From Artemia franciscana (Eukaryota; Arthropoda; Branchiopoda; Anostraca; Artemiidae), in NCBI RefSeq assembly GCF_032884065.1, contig NC_088868.1, forward strand, positions 1,300,001 through 1,364,000: DNA of 64,000 nt. The letters run 5' to 3'. The position numbers and the translations under genes are program-made. Under the pieces are notes generated by a model, which had not been told where the DNA came from, did no database searches, and saw only the letters and a list, made by a program, of their open reading frames with translations. Positions 12,352 to 56,357 of the stretch are shown one piece after another (positions within the stretch are counted from its first letter, which is position 1; every line of letters starts with the position of its first letter).

Positions 12352-13530
12352 AGTTCGTGGTAACGAACTGCAAGTAGGAAGCGATGCAGCTCAATAGTAA
12401 CCGAAACTCTAAGAAACATGAGTATTGATAACAATAGATAAAACAAAATAATCGAATTTTGATAGTCATTCAAAATATGTAAATTTCGTCAAATTTAATT
12501 TTACCCATCAAAAGTTACGAACCTGAGAAAATTTATCTGATTTTTGATAAAGGGGGAAACACCCCCAAAACATCGAATGATATTAATGAAAATAACAGTA
12601 CCAATTCAGGATACCAGAGAATCCTGCTGTAGAGGTTTCAAGATCCTATGTGGATCCTACGTATGAAAATATGGATTTTTACATTTTTTGCAGAGAGAAA
12701 AATCACGGATGCGTATTTACTATAACCTTTTTTTCTCCAGGGGTGATCATATTGAACCAATGATCGCAGAAGATCGGGAGATGGCTCACTGGAAACCAAA
12801 AGTTCTAGTACACTCTTTAAGTAACGAAAAATATTGGAGAGCAGCTAGCCCCCCTCTCACGGTCATTTTTACCCAAAGATGCCTGATCCAAATTTTGAGA
12901 AAGCCATTTTTATCAACATTGACGAAAAATGTAATAGCTATGTCTTTGAGGATCACTTGAGCCCCATAGTACCCGGGGGAACGGCTGCGAGCTATGAAAT
13001 TTGCTCATTGTTTACATATAGTATTGATTATTGGAAGTATAAAGAATTTTTCAAAAAAAAATTATATTAAGGGGTACGTGGGAGGATCTTTCAGTGGAGA
13101 AATTTTGCATGGGGGAAGGGAACTTTTCGTAGAGGGGGAGCCAAGTATCCTATCATTGTTCAAAAAACAACCAGAAATTAAATATAGAAAATGAGTTTTT
13201 TCAACTGAAAGTATAGAGCAACATTAAAAATTAAAACGACCAAAAATAATTACGTATATGAGGGGGTCATCCTCCCCTCAATACCTCGCTCTTTATGCTA
13301 AAGTTTCTTTTTAGTACTTTCAAAAGAGCTATGTATTCTAATTAAACGGCCTTAGTGATTCAGGAGTCATTCTTAAATAGCAGGAACAAAAAATTAAACT
13401 TTAGCGTAAAGAGAGAGGCATTGAGGAGAGGGTGATCCCCCTCCTATCATATGCGTCATAATTTTTTTCGTTTTAAGTTTTAATGTTGTTCTTTACTTTC
13501 AGTTGTAAAAAACTTTTTTTTTTATTTAAG
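12352..13530 (+). repeat. Family A foldback repeat, copy 4
   Basis: Begins TCAAACAG with the intact cagttcgtggtaacgaactg hairpin and follows the family landmarks with more divergence than other copies. It ends in an inverted repeat at 13205-13510 containing CCTCGCTCTTTATGCTAAAG and its partner. Confidence 0.65.
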
Positions 13531-13679
13531 AGCCCTAAAAAGCGGACAAATTATTGTAAAAGGACCACCTAAACTATTCTCTACATAACAATTTGTTATA
13601 TATTTGCCCAGTCACATCTTTGATTCTTCCAACTTTTCTTCAATAACAGAATTTCTTTATTTTTAAAATTTTCTTTATC

Positions 13680-14226
13680 ACAGTTCGTGGTAACGAACTC
13701 TAGTAAGGAGCGACCGGCTCAATAGTAAAAGAAAATTTAAAAAACGAAATTTTGATACTAAAAGATACATCAAAAGAATCGGATTTTTATGCTGATGTTA
13801 AATATATAAGTTTTATCAAATATATAAGTTTTATTTTAGTCTTTGCCATCAAAAGTTACGACCTGAGAAAATTTGCCTTATTTTGAAAAAGAGGGGGAAA
13901 ATCCTCTAAAAGCCATAGATTCTTAATGAAAATTACACCATCGTATTCAGCGTATCAGAGAACCCTATTGTGAAAGGTTCAAGCTCCTATCAACGAAAAT
14001 GTGGAACTTCGTATTTTTTGCCAGAAGACCAATCACGAGTGCGTGTTTATTTTTATTTTTTTCCCAGGGGTCATCGTATCAACCGAGTGGTCCTAGAATG
14101 TCGCAAGAGGGCTCATTTTAACGGAAATGAAAAGGTCTAGTGCCCTTTTTAAGTGACAAAAAATTGGTGGGCAGCTAGGTCCCCTCCCACGCTCATTTTT
14201 TCCCCGAAGTCAACGGATAAAAATTT
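13680..14226 (+). repeat. Family A foldback repeat, copy 5 (left arm only)
   Basis: Starts with the terminal hairpin and runs to TTCCCCGAAGTCAACGG, where family C sequence takes over at about 14227. The family A landmarks stay in order up to that point. Confidence 0.65.
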
Positions 14227-14558
14227 TCTTCAGGTAAAAATTGGGGTGATCCGGGATTCGAACCTGAAACCTCTCCCACCCTACGCAAGAATCATACCTC
14301 TATACCGCAAACCATACTTCAGAAGAACAATCATTTGTTTGTCAGCAAATAAAATTCTTCTCAACTATTTTGTTAACTCACCCTCCCCCCCAGATGGTCG
14401 AATCGGAAAAAAGACTAGTCTAGTCCCTGATACGCCTGCCAACTTTCATCGTCCTAGCTTATCTGGAAGGGCCCAAACTAGCAAAACTGGTTTCGACAGA
14501 CCGACAGAAATTGCGATCGCTATATGTCACTTGGTAAATACCAAGTGCCATAAAAAAT
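14227..14558 (+). repeat. Family C 3' segment with terminal hairpin
   Basis: Antisense tRNA-Pro-like sequence is followed by CAGATGGTCGAATCGG, TTTCATCGTCCTAGCTTA and the terminal hairpin (14528-14547: CACTTGGTA, AA, TACCAAGTG), then CCATAAAAA. The arrangement matches the copy at 31107-31438 closely. Confidence 0.7.
14244..14314 (-). pseudogene. tRNA-Pro(AGG)-like sequence
   Basis: On the minus strand the 71 nt carry an A-box-like TATAGAGGTATGA, an anticodon arm with loop GTAGGGT (anticodon AGG) and a perfect B box GGTTCGAATCC. The acceptor stem pairs at only about four of seven positions, so it is not a working tRNA gene. The same segment sits in family C at 31107-31178. Confidence 0.65.
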
Positions 14559-15879
14559 AGAGGCAAACGTTATGAAAATACAAAATTCCATACGATAAAT
14601 CTTGTGAGTTTGGAAGCAAAGAAGCCCAAAAGCTACCACCCTAGCGCACATACTTTCGCAGCCGTCGTGAAAAGACCACACAAACTGCAGAAATTTACAT
14701 TTAACACTTAATATTTCAGAATTTAAAAAAGATATCAATCAGACTAGCAATGTTAGCAAAATTGGTGGATTGGTGGCCAATGGCGAAACACGACACAGAA
14801 CTATTTAGAGGTTCTGTGAATTAGAGGCTTCCATCTCTTCAATTGGCTGAGACAGAGATTGACTATACCATGTCAAGGTTGTTGCACAAAACTGTACCAC
14901 GTGAAAAATGGCTGCTGGTGATATTATGGATATCGGGGGAGGCAGAGCAGTGTCTAGTTCCCGTAAGAGTAAATTAAGGCGTTCTGGGAGTTCAATCCCC
15001 TATCTCAACTACTTTCCAACATCAGCAAAAATCCTTATTCTTGAGTTTTACTGCAAATAGTGTAAATTCTTCAACTATGATGTGATTCATGTAAAATCAA
15101 ATGAAATTACATTATCATGAAAGAATTTCAAAACAAGATTGAAATGAAAAGAGAGGTAAACTTAAATTCTGAAGGGGCTACTCTATTTGTTCTAAAGCAT
15201 TTCCTTCAGAAGAAGCCTGTCTTATGGTGTTACCTCATAGGTAGTAGGTTTCTAATCTTAGATATGATGTAGATAGTAGGAATTGGCTGCTGCCACCAAA
15301 ACTATTTTAAGCTGCATTTCATATTCCAAGCTGCTAAGCAGCCGATCTATATGCCCAGATTTTCTCTATTTAAACTCCTTTATTAACAAAAAAAACTTAA
15401 GTTTTAATAAAAAATTATGTTTGAAATTTCATATTTCTGTTATCGTGATCATCCTCTTTTTCGGCAGGGGACACCATAGGCCAGGGCAGGTTCGAGAGGT
15501 GGTTTTAAGGGCACTCACCCCTTTCCCCAGAGTATCAAAAATTACATAATTACAGGGTTAGAAGGGCAACAAATGCTTATTGAGGAAAAATATTCTATCG
15601 ATGTCCCCCCTTATACACTTATTCTGCATCCACCCTTGACTTTAGACCATGAATTAGTCTATGGTCATTTAGGTGTAAGCAAAATAAAAATTTAGGGCAT
15701 AAACTTCTTGTTATATATTCTTTTTAAAAATGTCATACAAAACGCTAAGTTATGATATTTGGGCCTTAAATACACACTTTGAAGTATGCAACATAATCTA
15801 ATCCCATGATTAAAGCCAATAGAAGACTCAAATGACAGAAGGTCAGTTTAACCCCCCAAGAAAAATACCCATGCCCATT
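14559..15879. other. unassigned stretch
   Basis: Nothing recognisable. Short open frames lack domains. Confidence 0.35.
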
Positions 15880-16015
15880 TATTTCCATCTATATATTAAT
15901 ATATTAATAATATATATTGTAATTATCATACTATATTGTAAAATATACTATAATATAATTTTAATAAAATATATTTACTATATATTAATAATATATATTA
16001 TTGATTGTTTCTTTT
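15880..16015. repeat. AT-rich low-complexity block with short inverted repeats
   Basis: About 130 bp made of TATATTAATA and AATATATAT permutations that could fold on themselves. Confidence 0.6.
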
Positions 16016-16090
16016 TCTGACTGTTTCCCATAATATAAGTAAATTTTTTTCAGGTGTCAAGTAAATTTTGTTATGTGATCCAAAACGATG

Positions 16091-16408
16091 TAACTTTTTA
16101 TGCCATCTCCCTCAGACACTCCAAATCTATAGCACCCGATTCACGTCTCCCTTGCCACCCCCCCTTTAGACATTTTTTCTATAAGGAACTGCTATAGGGA
16201 GAATAATGCTATTATCTACCTTTTGCTTAAACGTGCAGTTTTAACTTTGTAACTTTTTATGCCATCTCCCTCAGACACTCCAAATCTATAGCAGCCGATT
16301 CACGTCTCCCTTGCCCCCCTCTCCAGACACCTTTTCTATAAGGAACTGCTATAGGGGGGATAATGCTATTATCTACCTTTTTCTTAAACGTACAGTTTTA
16401 AGCTTTTT
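16091..16408 (+). repeat. 159-bp tandem duplication
   Basis: Two copies start at TAACTTTTTATGCCATCTCC (16091 and 16250). Each contains TTCACGTCTCCCTTGCC and AAGGAACTGCTATAGGG. They differ by a few substitutions and C-run length. Confidence 0.8.
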
Positions 16409-16617
16409 CATATACCAATTACAAGTTTCTGTTGTTTTACCGACAGCGTTGATAAGATTTTATTTTCAAACGGAAAACCCCCCAAATGTCAAGTCAGATA
16501 TGTCAGTACAAAATCAAAGATAATTCTCTACGATTGCCATTCTGTTTAATGGGTGTTTATGCTATTATATATGGTGTTTATATTTGTGCACACATTCAAT
16601 TTCTGGGGTTGAGTTTC

Positions 16618-16862
16618 ATAGTATTTTGGATGCAATTCAGACAACTGCTTTTGACCGAAAACTGGTTTCTTAAGCACATTCCTCAAACGCCTGCAGGTCC
16701 ATTCTTTTTCAATCTCACGCAAAATATGCCCTAGAACTTTTAGATTTTCATTATTTTCCAATATTAATTTAATACAAAATCTTTTCCAGCAATTTTCCAG
16801 GGAAACTTTTTGTAAAATAGGTATAGAAGAAAAGTGACCCAGGCTTCTCTCTAGAAAAGGCA
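16618..16862 (-). repeat. direct repeat copy 1, with an open frame on the minus strand
   Basis: A 240-bp unit is repeated at 18017-18250. On the minus strand this copy is open over the whole unit (inside a 118-residue frame ending at 16546). It encodes LERSLGHFSSIPILQKVSLE and then HILREIEKEWTCRRLRNVLK. I do not recognise the protein. It may be a fragment of a transposon ORF. Confidence 0.5.
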
Positions 16863-16999
16863 TTCTACCCCCCCCCCGCCCAAAAAAAGAAGAAAATATC
16901 ACAGCCTTATTGAAGACAGGGCAAAACTGTCAAGGGAAGAATGTCGCAATCAAACCAAACCCGGACAGTTCATTCTAGTACAGTTATTTTAAAATCAGG

Positions 17000-18016
17000 T
17001 CCGCCCCCACGTACATCCTTATCATCACAATGCTTATGAAAGTTGAAGGTTTTTCTGTGAGTGACAAGTTGACAGCTGTTTTTTTTTGACAGTATGAACT
17101 CATATCCATTCATCTGAATTACTTCAGTTTTTGGCAATCAGCCAAAAACTAAAAACTCGTCAGCCTAAGGAATAAACAAACAAAAAAATCACAAGTTACG
17201 CTTTATTACTGACACTTTCAACACTAAAAACGTGATCACAAAATTAAAAAAAGAAAAAAGCTATGTCAGACCTGTGTTTTGGTGGCACCCTGTGCCACCA
17301 TTTGTGATTTTAACCACCCTGTGATTATGAAAAACTTACAAGAGTGGAAAACAAACTATAAGATTGGCCACTTGCCACTCTGAAGAGTGGAACTAGTGTC
17401 GAAAAAATCCCCAAAGCTTGATTCCAAGGTTACACTAGTCAGTATTAAAATATCAGAATCATAATTTTTAATAGCCTAAAGTACATACAAATCGAAATAT
17501 GTAAAGTACAAAACATGTGAAAATGCATGTAGATTCCGAAAATTTTTATATGATATATAATACGATTCTATACGGAAAGAAAATTGTTGCATTAACATAT
17601 TCTTAACCAAAATACACTCCTCATATTTCTCGGATAGAATTCCAAAAATTATAAATTCCACAAAAAACCTCTTATTTCTAAGTGTTTAACCTGAAGAAAG
17701 AAAACAAAACTTAATGCAGAAATTACTAACAATAATAAAAAAAATATTAAAATAAATGATATATAAAGAAATAATAATAAAAAAATGGAATTATGAACAA
17801 GCAGTTTTACAGATAGGGAGAAGTGGCATCAATTAGGGGAAAGGGCGGGGGCATGATCCCCCTTTGCTTCAGCTACCACCTCTCGAGATCTTGAATTTCT
17901 CGGCGAGGTGGTTTCATTGAAAAATGTATTTATTGTATTTTCATTGAGGAAACTGAAAAACAACAAATTTGCCACCATCCCCGTATATTTTTTAAAATAA
18001 ATGTTGCCTCTACACT
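17000..18016. other. unassigned stretch
   Basis: AT-rich spacer between the two direct-repeat copies. No gene seen. Confidence 0.35.
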
Positions 18017-18250
18017 AGTATCCTGGATGTAATTCAAACAACTGCTTTTGACCGAAAACTGGTCTCCTAAGTATATTCCTTAAAAGATTGCAGGTCCATT
18101 CTTTTTCAACCTCACGCAAAATATGCCCCAGAACTTTTAAATTTATTTTCCAATCTTATTTTTATACAAAATATTTTTTAGAAATTTTCCAGGGAAACTT
18201 TTTGTAAAATAGGTATAAAAGAAAAATGACCCAGGCTTCTCTCTAGAATT
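18017..18250 (-). repeat. direct repeat copy 2, frame broken
   Basis: Matches 16618-16862. On the minus strand the frame is interrupted by a stop after VSLENF and by small deletions, so this copy is decayed. Confidence 0.6.
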
Positions 18251-18345
18251 GTTCTTAAAAACAATCAGAAACTAAATAAAACAAAATTTTTAGTTGAAAG
18301 TAAGAAGCAACAGTAAAACTTTAAATGAAAAAAAAAATATTGTGA
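18250..18345 (+). repeat. Family A fragment
   Basis: Contains TTGAAAGTAAGAAGCAACAG and a diverged TTAAAACTTAAAACG-type motif. Abuts direct repeat copy 2. Confidence 0.45.
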
Positions 18346-19920
18346 ATATAAAACTTGGCTTCTATTTTTTTTTATAACAAAATAGGCTAAGGTAAGCATG
18401 GTTGTCTGATGATTCGATAGCATGGCTACATCCAAATAGAGTTTGTTGGGTAGCTACTCGGCAAAATACATAAGCGAAAAATAGTTACATGGGCTCTAAC
18501 CCATGTGACATTATTTGGTAGACAAACAATAAATGATTGTTTGGCTGGCTATAGCCACACATCTTAGTGGTTTTGCTAAAGCCAAACAACAATGAGCGTT
18601 ATTTGGTAGACAGAGGTCTATAACTTTCGTACGATCCAAAAAATAACCAGATAAATGGTTAACAAAGAGACGTCAATTTATAAGAATTATGCCAGAACTC
18701 AGCTATAATTAATAATAATTAATGATTTTTGATCAACTCCAGCCTAAAATAGAAGATGAAAACAAATTTAGCCCTGCAACGATTGTAATAGATGAAAGGA
18801 GTGAATACTGTAGACTTTCCTGCACTATAGCAATATAAATTGCTGATAATTTTGAGATTACCTAAAATATAGACGTGCACAGGGCTGGGGCTCTTAGGGC
18901 CCACACCCTCTGAAATCTAAAATTTTCTTGAATTTCTGGGCAAGTCTTAATAAAAAAATTAAACAATTTTTTTATGTCCCCCCCCCTCAATCCTTTTTAA
19001 TATGGCTCCCTCTCCAAGAAAAATCACTATTACCCTCCTTCCGCCCTAAATAAAACAAATCCGCAAACGTGTCTTGCTAAAAAACAGTAACAAATGATCA
19101 ATTACCATTAATGATATTGAGTTCTGGAACATATCATACGAGATGATGTATTAACAAACCGCGCTATATTAAAACATATCTACACTACGACTATCTCACG
19201 GTAAAGGCTGCTGGATGGGTCTCACAAGCAAAACATAATTAATCACTTTCTATTTAATAAATAATTATTTATTAATTCCTTATTTGGTCCTAACTATTAC
19301 CAGTACACTGTTCAGTCAGAAAAGGCTAAAATTGTATCTTTTATTCCAATGGACCTTGAACCAATGTACCAAAGAAAACAAGTACCAACAAGGGCTTGGA
19401 GTTTACAGCAATGGAGTCAAAGTTCTGCCAACACAAAATTTGTGATAGAAACGGGTTATCACAAAGTTTACATAAGTAAATTATAATTAATCATTTATTC
19501 TTTGTGCAATCTGCACATGGTACATCATACCGCCATGAAAAGTATTTATTGTATTTGTACCAAAACGTTCTTAAGGCACACTGATCACTCCCTCCCTCCC
19601 CCACCTAGATTTCGAAAAACACAATTTTTGGGAATTTTCGTTGAAAAATACTCCCTTTTTTATGTCTTCAGAAGAAAAAAGGCCCCCCCCCCGGTAGATC
19701 TTGAACAAACTTATGTTGCCCCCTTTTCCAAAATTTTCATCAATTCGAGCTCCTTTTAAAATTTTCAAAATATTCCACGATGTCATTTCTTATCATCCTA
19801 TTCACTTGTGATCGGACAAAGTTTTATCTTTTTTATTAACTTTTATTTTAAACGAACGATTATTTATTTGATTCATTTTACAAAGTTTTTAAACTGTTTC
19901 TTGCAGCAGAAATTTGATGT
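18346..19920. other. unassigned stretch
   Basis: Includes pyrimidine-rich patches with C runs near 18980 and 19690 that resemble dispersed repeats. I cannot assign them. Confidence 0.3.
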
Positions 19921-19927
19921 CTTATAT

Positions 19928-20014
19928 TTGCACCGCATTGTAATTGCACCAATTTGTATGCGGTGCAATTGTAATTGCACCGCATTGTATAATTGTAATT
20001 GCACCGCATTGTGG
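19928..20014. repeat. minisatellite of TTGTAATTGCACCGCA units with an inverted unit
   Basis: TTGCACCGCAT (19928-19938) pairs perfectly with ATGCGGTGCAA (19958-19968), and further GTAATTGCACCGCATTGT units follow in direct orientation. Confidence 0.7.
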
Positions 20015-20719
20015 AAAAAGCTTTGTGATATGAAAAGCACTGCTGACTAAAATTTTTAGAACCTAGAACCGTAAAAATAAAATCTTCTATTTTTAATCCA
20101 AAGGCTACCATGTGCAGTTATGCCGTTTTCGACAATAGGGGGCACCCCCCAAAAATAAATCATGGACCCCAAAATATGCTTAAGAAGCTGCAGTCCTCCT
20201 TTGAAGGTATAACTGTCTTTGGGAATCAAAAGATTAGTAATGTTTGAATTCTAACAGACGAAAAGTGTTGTCAACTTTAGCTAACTATTTTTGCTCATTT
20301 ATTTTCAAGGTTCAACGTGGCAACACTGCCGAAAATGTAGCACTATCCTAAGAACTTCATAGCTAAACAAGTAACTAAATGGAATTCGTACAAAATCGCG
20401 GTTTTCAGTTATGAATAGAACTACATGGGTTGACTGGCAAACAGTTTTTATTTTGGTGGCCTTGGTGCTTAGAAGGTCAGAGGTTACTCAAAGAATTCGA
20501 CTGGGATAGGTCAGTTATATGATCCGACGGATCCTGACAACTGTTTTAAATCATTTTATCTGACCTACAAAATATTTTATTTAGGACAATTATCATTATT
20601 TTACGAATCATAAAACAGGCTTTCGCGAATTAAATTCTGCATTCAAACTCAAAATTAAACTAAAAAATTAAGGTTTTCAAAAATCAAAATTCATCTATGG
20701 TTTCTGACACCCTGTAAAT

Positions 20720-22030
20720 ACTAACTGCTATTCGGGGCTTATTATTTTAAATTATATTATTAATTATAAATTATATTATATTAAAATTTGTAAGTAAATT
20801 TATAAATTCATCATTGCAACGGAGAAACACAGCCATATTGCTAACAAAACCCGATTGATAATTAAATCTAAAGAGAAACAGAAAGACTGCTTGTAAAACA
20901 TATTGCGGCTCAAAAATTTTCGTCAATTAATTGGAATATAACATATATTGAACTGATTAAAATTGAATTATGAAATTGAATTGAAATTAAATAGGTTTAA
21001 TTGAATTTTAATTAAATTTCATTTTATTAAAGCGAAATTAATAGCGTAATTAAACTTTAAAAAATTTAATAAGAATGGAAAGTAAATTCTTCATTTCTAA
21101 CTTTTTTTAATTAGAATAAAACGAATTTAAAATTAAAAAAACTTTAAAAAAAATTAAGAAAATCTAAAATTTAAAAATTTTCGGGTCTAAAAACTTCATA
21201 CAGCAGAAACTGTTAGTAGCTAGAATTTATCTTTAATTTTTAAATTAAATCTTTAAATGAATTGAATTAATATTTAATTTAAATAAAATTTGTTAACTTT
21301 ATTTTTATTAATTTAATTTTAATTTAATAAAATTAAATAAAATCCTTAATATTTAATTTTTAACAAGCTTACTACATAAACTTAAAAATTCAATCAATAA
21401 TTCGTTTTTAATAAATTAGAACCTAAATGTTAAAGAGTTTATTTTTCGTTATTATTAAATTTCATAGAATTTAATTAACATTAATAATTAAACTTCAAAC
21501 AAATAAAATTAATTAAAACTCAATAGAATTTATTAAATGTCAGTGAATCTAATGAGTTAAAATTTGATTTATTCAATTTTAACTATATTTTAATTAATTT
21601 AACTTAAGTATTGAACTAAATTAAGAAAAAAATATTTTCAGTTTATTTTAATTACAAACAGTAAGAAATTTAGAACTTACTTTCCACTCTTATTAAATTT
21701 TATAAAATTTAATCATGTTATTAATTTAACTTTAATGCAATAAAATTTAATAATTCAATTAAATCTATAAAATTTCAATTAAATTTTAATCTAGTGAATT
21801 TATATTATATCTTAATTAATCCAAATTTAGAACCAGATTTTAAGTAAATTTTAAAGAATTAACTTAAAGTTCTATTTATTGGATGAAAGTTTCCCACAGG
21901 AGATAATTATGTTCCAAAAGAGTTGGTTCTTTCCTTTACTTTTCTAGGATGCATTTAAAATACATCATAGATGTAAGCTAGTGAAATTCAAGCAAATTTA
22001 AAAACAAAATTACAGGAAAGTAATCTCTCT
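20720..22030. repeat. 1.3-kb block of almost pure A/T
   Basis: AATTAAATTT-type sequence, clearly more AT-rich than its surroundings, without a clean repeat period. It reaches the 3' side of ARMC1 and includes its probable polyadenylation region. Confidence 0.7.
21875..21880 (-). terminator. candidate ARMC1 polyadenylation signal
   Basis: A canonical AATAAA lies on the minus strand about 160 nt past the ARMC1 stop codon. In DNA this AT-rich such hexamers are common, so position is the main support. Confidence 0.45.
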
Positions 22031-22039
22031 TCTCAAAAT

Positions 22040-53701
<31,662 letters not shown>

Positions 53702-53870
53702 TTTCTTTCCTACTTTCTTCTGACCTCCTTTGCGATATTTCAAATATCTCGCCGATTACATCGGCATTGTCCGATTACTTGTCTTTTACTTGTCCGATTA
53801 CAGACTAACAGACTTGCACTTTCTAACCGAAAAGAAAAGATTATTGAGGAAAAGTGACGTCAATGCTACA
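53702..53870 (-). promoter_or_regulatory. ARMC1 upstream region with a CRE palindrome
   Basis: Immediately upstream of the ARMC1 start codon lie an inverted repeat GCCGATTACATCGGC (53751-53765), two GTCCGATTAC copies (about 53769-53793), and a perfect TGACGTCA (53855-53862), the consensus CREB/ATF site. No TATA box stands out. Promoter function is inferred from position only. Confidence 0.35.
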
Positions 53871-54259
53871 TATTTTTAAATGGATAAACATGTGAAATCG
53901 TTAATTCTAGAGAAAAGACAAGGAAACTGTAAATAGTGGAAATAATCTTAGCTTTTCATTGACCTTTAAGTAATCTTATGCATATTCCTTAGGATCTAAA
54001 GGGTTTGTGGTGATATAGGCCCGTCTTGCATAGGCTAAGCTTCATAAGGAGTCAGAAGAAAGTTTTTTGTTATTAAAAAGGTTGGTTCTTAGGAAGGCAG
54101 CTATCACATTGGTGAGTTAGTCAAATATTAATATATCAAACAGGCCTAGTTTCTAAACCATCGTATAATTTTTAGTTGGAAACAAATTAGAATGATTAGG
54201 CCAATACTTATAGCCTTTTATATAGTCTATATTTGTTGAGATTGCTATTTAGGGGTAAA

Positions 54260-54430
54260 ATTTTAGTTTAGCTACTTTTGGCTATCTTTGAAAGAGGTCA
54301 GGCCAGAAAAATGAAACTTTCAGAGATGTGTCTATAGGCTAAAGTATGTCCCTGGGAGGTATTTTGAAGTACCTTCTTCTACTTATTTCCCTCGAGAGGT
54401 TCCTGAAATTTTTGGGTGCCTTATTTTTTG
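54260..54430 (+). repeat. further copy of the 52.6-kb repeat
   Basis: Shares AATGAAACTTTCAGAGATG, TCTATAGGCTAAAGTATGTC and CCTGGGAGGTATTTTGAAG with 52580-52730, and lies upstream of ARMC1. Confidence 0.65.
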
Positions 54431-55279
54431 GTTATCAGTTTCTTTTTCTCTGGTCTTAGTTCTGAAAAGACAATTCCTTTTGATTGAGCAGAACTTTAAG
54501 CCATAACACTGTTTTTTTCTAATTTTAGAAATAATCTTTTATGCCACCTCATTATAGGTTAAATATATGGCTTATATTATTTATTATCCATGAATTTTTG
54601 TTTTATTTGATTTCATTGATGATGTCAGTTGCTCTCTGTTAAAAATATATTTATTTTTTTATGTCTTTGTTTTTCTTTTTACCTGTTGTATAAAATGTAA
54701 AGGAATACCTGGCCCTTCATTTCATAGATTAAACTAAAAGTCTTTGAGGCATCTTATATCAAAATACATCTGACACATTTTAATGTTGTTTTTTTTAGAT
54801 GACATAGGACACCATTAAAGTTTTGCATTTGCTTTGCTAAAAATTGTCTTAAAAAGTGACAAGTTTAGAGAGTTATGTCAATATTCTTCTTGCTGATCAG
54901 TATAATTGTTTTTAAAATTCCTTCTGTTTAAAGCATTTTAGAGAGATTCTGAGCCAACCATGGGTATATTGTTGTCACAAATGATTTCTCTCAAATGGGC
55001 TGGTGGGAAACAAATAGAACATATAATTTCTCTTTTTTTATTGTTTCAAGACCAGAATATCACAAAATTAAGCATTCGTATTGCTGATTGTATCTTAAGT
55101 AAATACAATCCCTGATAGTTTTGTTGATGCTGGTCTTAAAATTTATTTGTCTTAACAAAATATATATTGTTTGTGGGACAGCAGTGAAAAATGGGAGCAA
55201 CTATGACTTGAGTTGTTTTTTTTTTTCAATATTTTCTTTTCCAAATAATTTTTGTTCTCTAGTGACATTTGTGTTCCTT
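54431..55279. other. unassigned stretch
   Basis: T-rich sequence without recognisable features. Confidence 0.35.
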
Positions 55280-55545
55280 CCTAAGTGGCTGGAACTCTAG
55301 GTTGAGAATCCTTTATCCAAAGGGCACAGGTTTGATTCCTGGCATTAGCAGTTTATTTTGTTTGGGACAAAGGTCAGTGATGTGACTCTGTAAGTTCAGC
55401 CAGAATTAGCCCAAACTTAACAGGTTACCTAGAGAAATCTGAGGTCAGTAAGCAGGATTTACATGCAAAAGCATAGGATGACTGGCCCCTAGCTTCCTAT
55501 TGCACTTCCTGGCTAAAGGACCACCCGGTCCTTTACTGGGCTTCT
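55280..55545 (+). mobile_element. tRNA-derived SINE, copy 2
   Basis: The tRNA-like head has an A box (TGGCTGGAACTC, 55286-55297) and a B box (GGTTTGATTCC, 55329-55339). It is followed by the same body as 24535-24823, with AAAGGTCAGTGATGTGACTC, AAGCATAGGATGACTGGCCC and TTGCACTTCCTGGCTAAAGG. Confidence 0.65.
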
Positions 55546-56357
55546 GACTTAGCCATAGAAGCTTTCTTTTAAACCCATTAAATATAAGTACAAAGGAAGA
55601 AATGCCAGTAAGGTGGTCCTTCCTTTTCAATGAATTGTTGATGTACAGACAAGAGTGTAGGTCATAAGAGGTGGCTGGTGAATGTTTTGCAAGGTTTAAA
55701 AATTTAGGGCAATTGCTCAGGTTGGCAACTGAGCACAAAAGTAAAATTTTGTGAATGGTTTTTCTTTGTGAATGTTATATTTATGTAATGTCAAACATTT
55801 TAAAGTTAATCTTCATTGTTTTGTTTTAATTGCCATGGCCCTAGGACTTTAGTGTATTAAAACCTACTTATGTCCATCCATTTTCTTTTAAACAGAGATG
55901 AGTTCTATGTTTCCTAGCTTCAATAAATTTATATGCAATTTTTAGACCAGGGTTACGAAGTAGGTCAAAACTTGCAAATGGAACTGTGGTATGACTAATT
56001 AGTTTGTAAGAAATGTATATCAATTTAAAGATTAAAAAATCATGTAGAAAACAAACAAGACAAATAAATAAAAGTATCCCTTTACAACCATTTAATGAAA
56101 TGTAACAGATGTAGATCATCCATAAGATTGAAATGAACAAAGCTTCAATTATGAATCTGTTTTCTTTAAACAGACTGAAGGGACAAACCTCCAAGCTATG
56201 ATAAATTCAATTTCACTTTTGGTCTCTTTCCTTTTCAATGGGAACTTTCTTTGGATTTTTTTCAACCAAGTAAAAGCAGTAGGGACAGGATCAGGTATAA
56301 GTGACCTTCCACTTAGCGTACATACCCAGGGTAAAATCATGCAGCTATACTAATAAT
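55546..56357. other. unassigned stretch
   Basis: Contains a diverged duplicate of TTTTCTTTAAACAGA-containing sequence at about 55880 and 56155. No gene seen. Confidence 0.35.

Noticed and set aside
14153-14560. 135-residue plus-strand open frame
   Set aside because: It spans a junction of family A and family C sequence and reads through the antisense tRNA-like part, so it is a chance frame.
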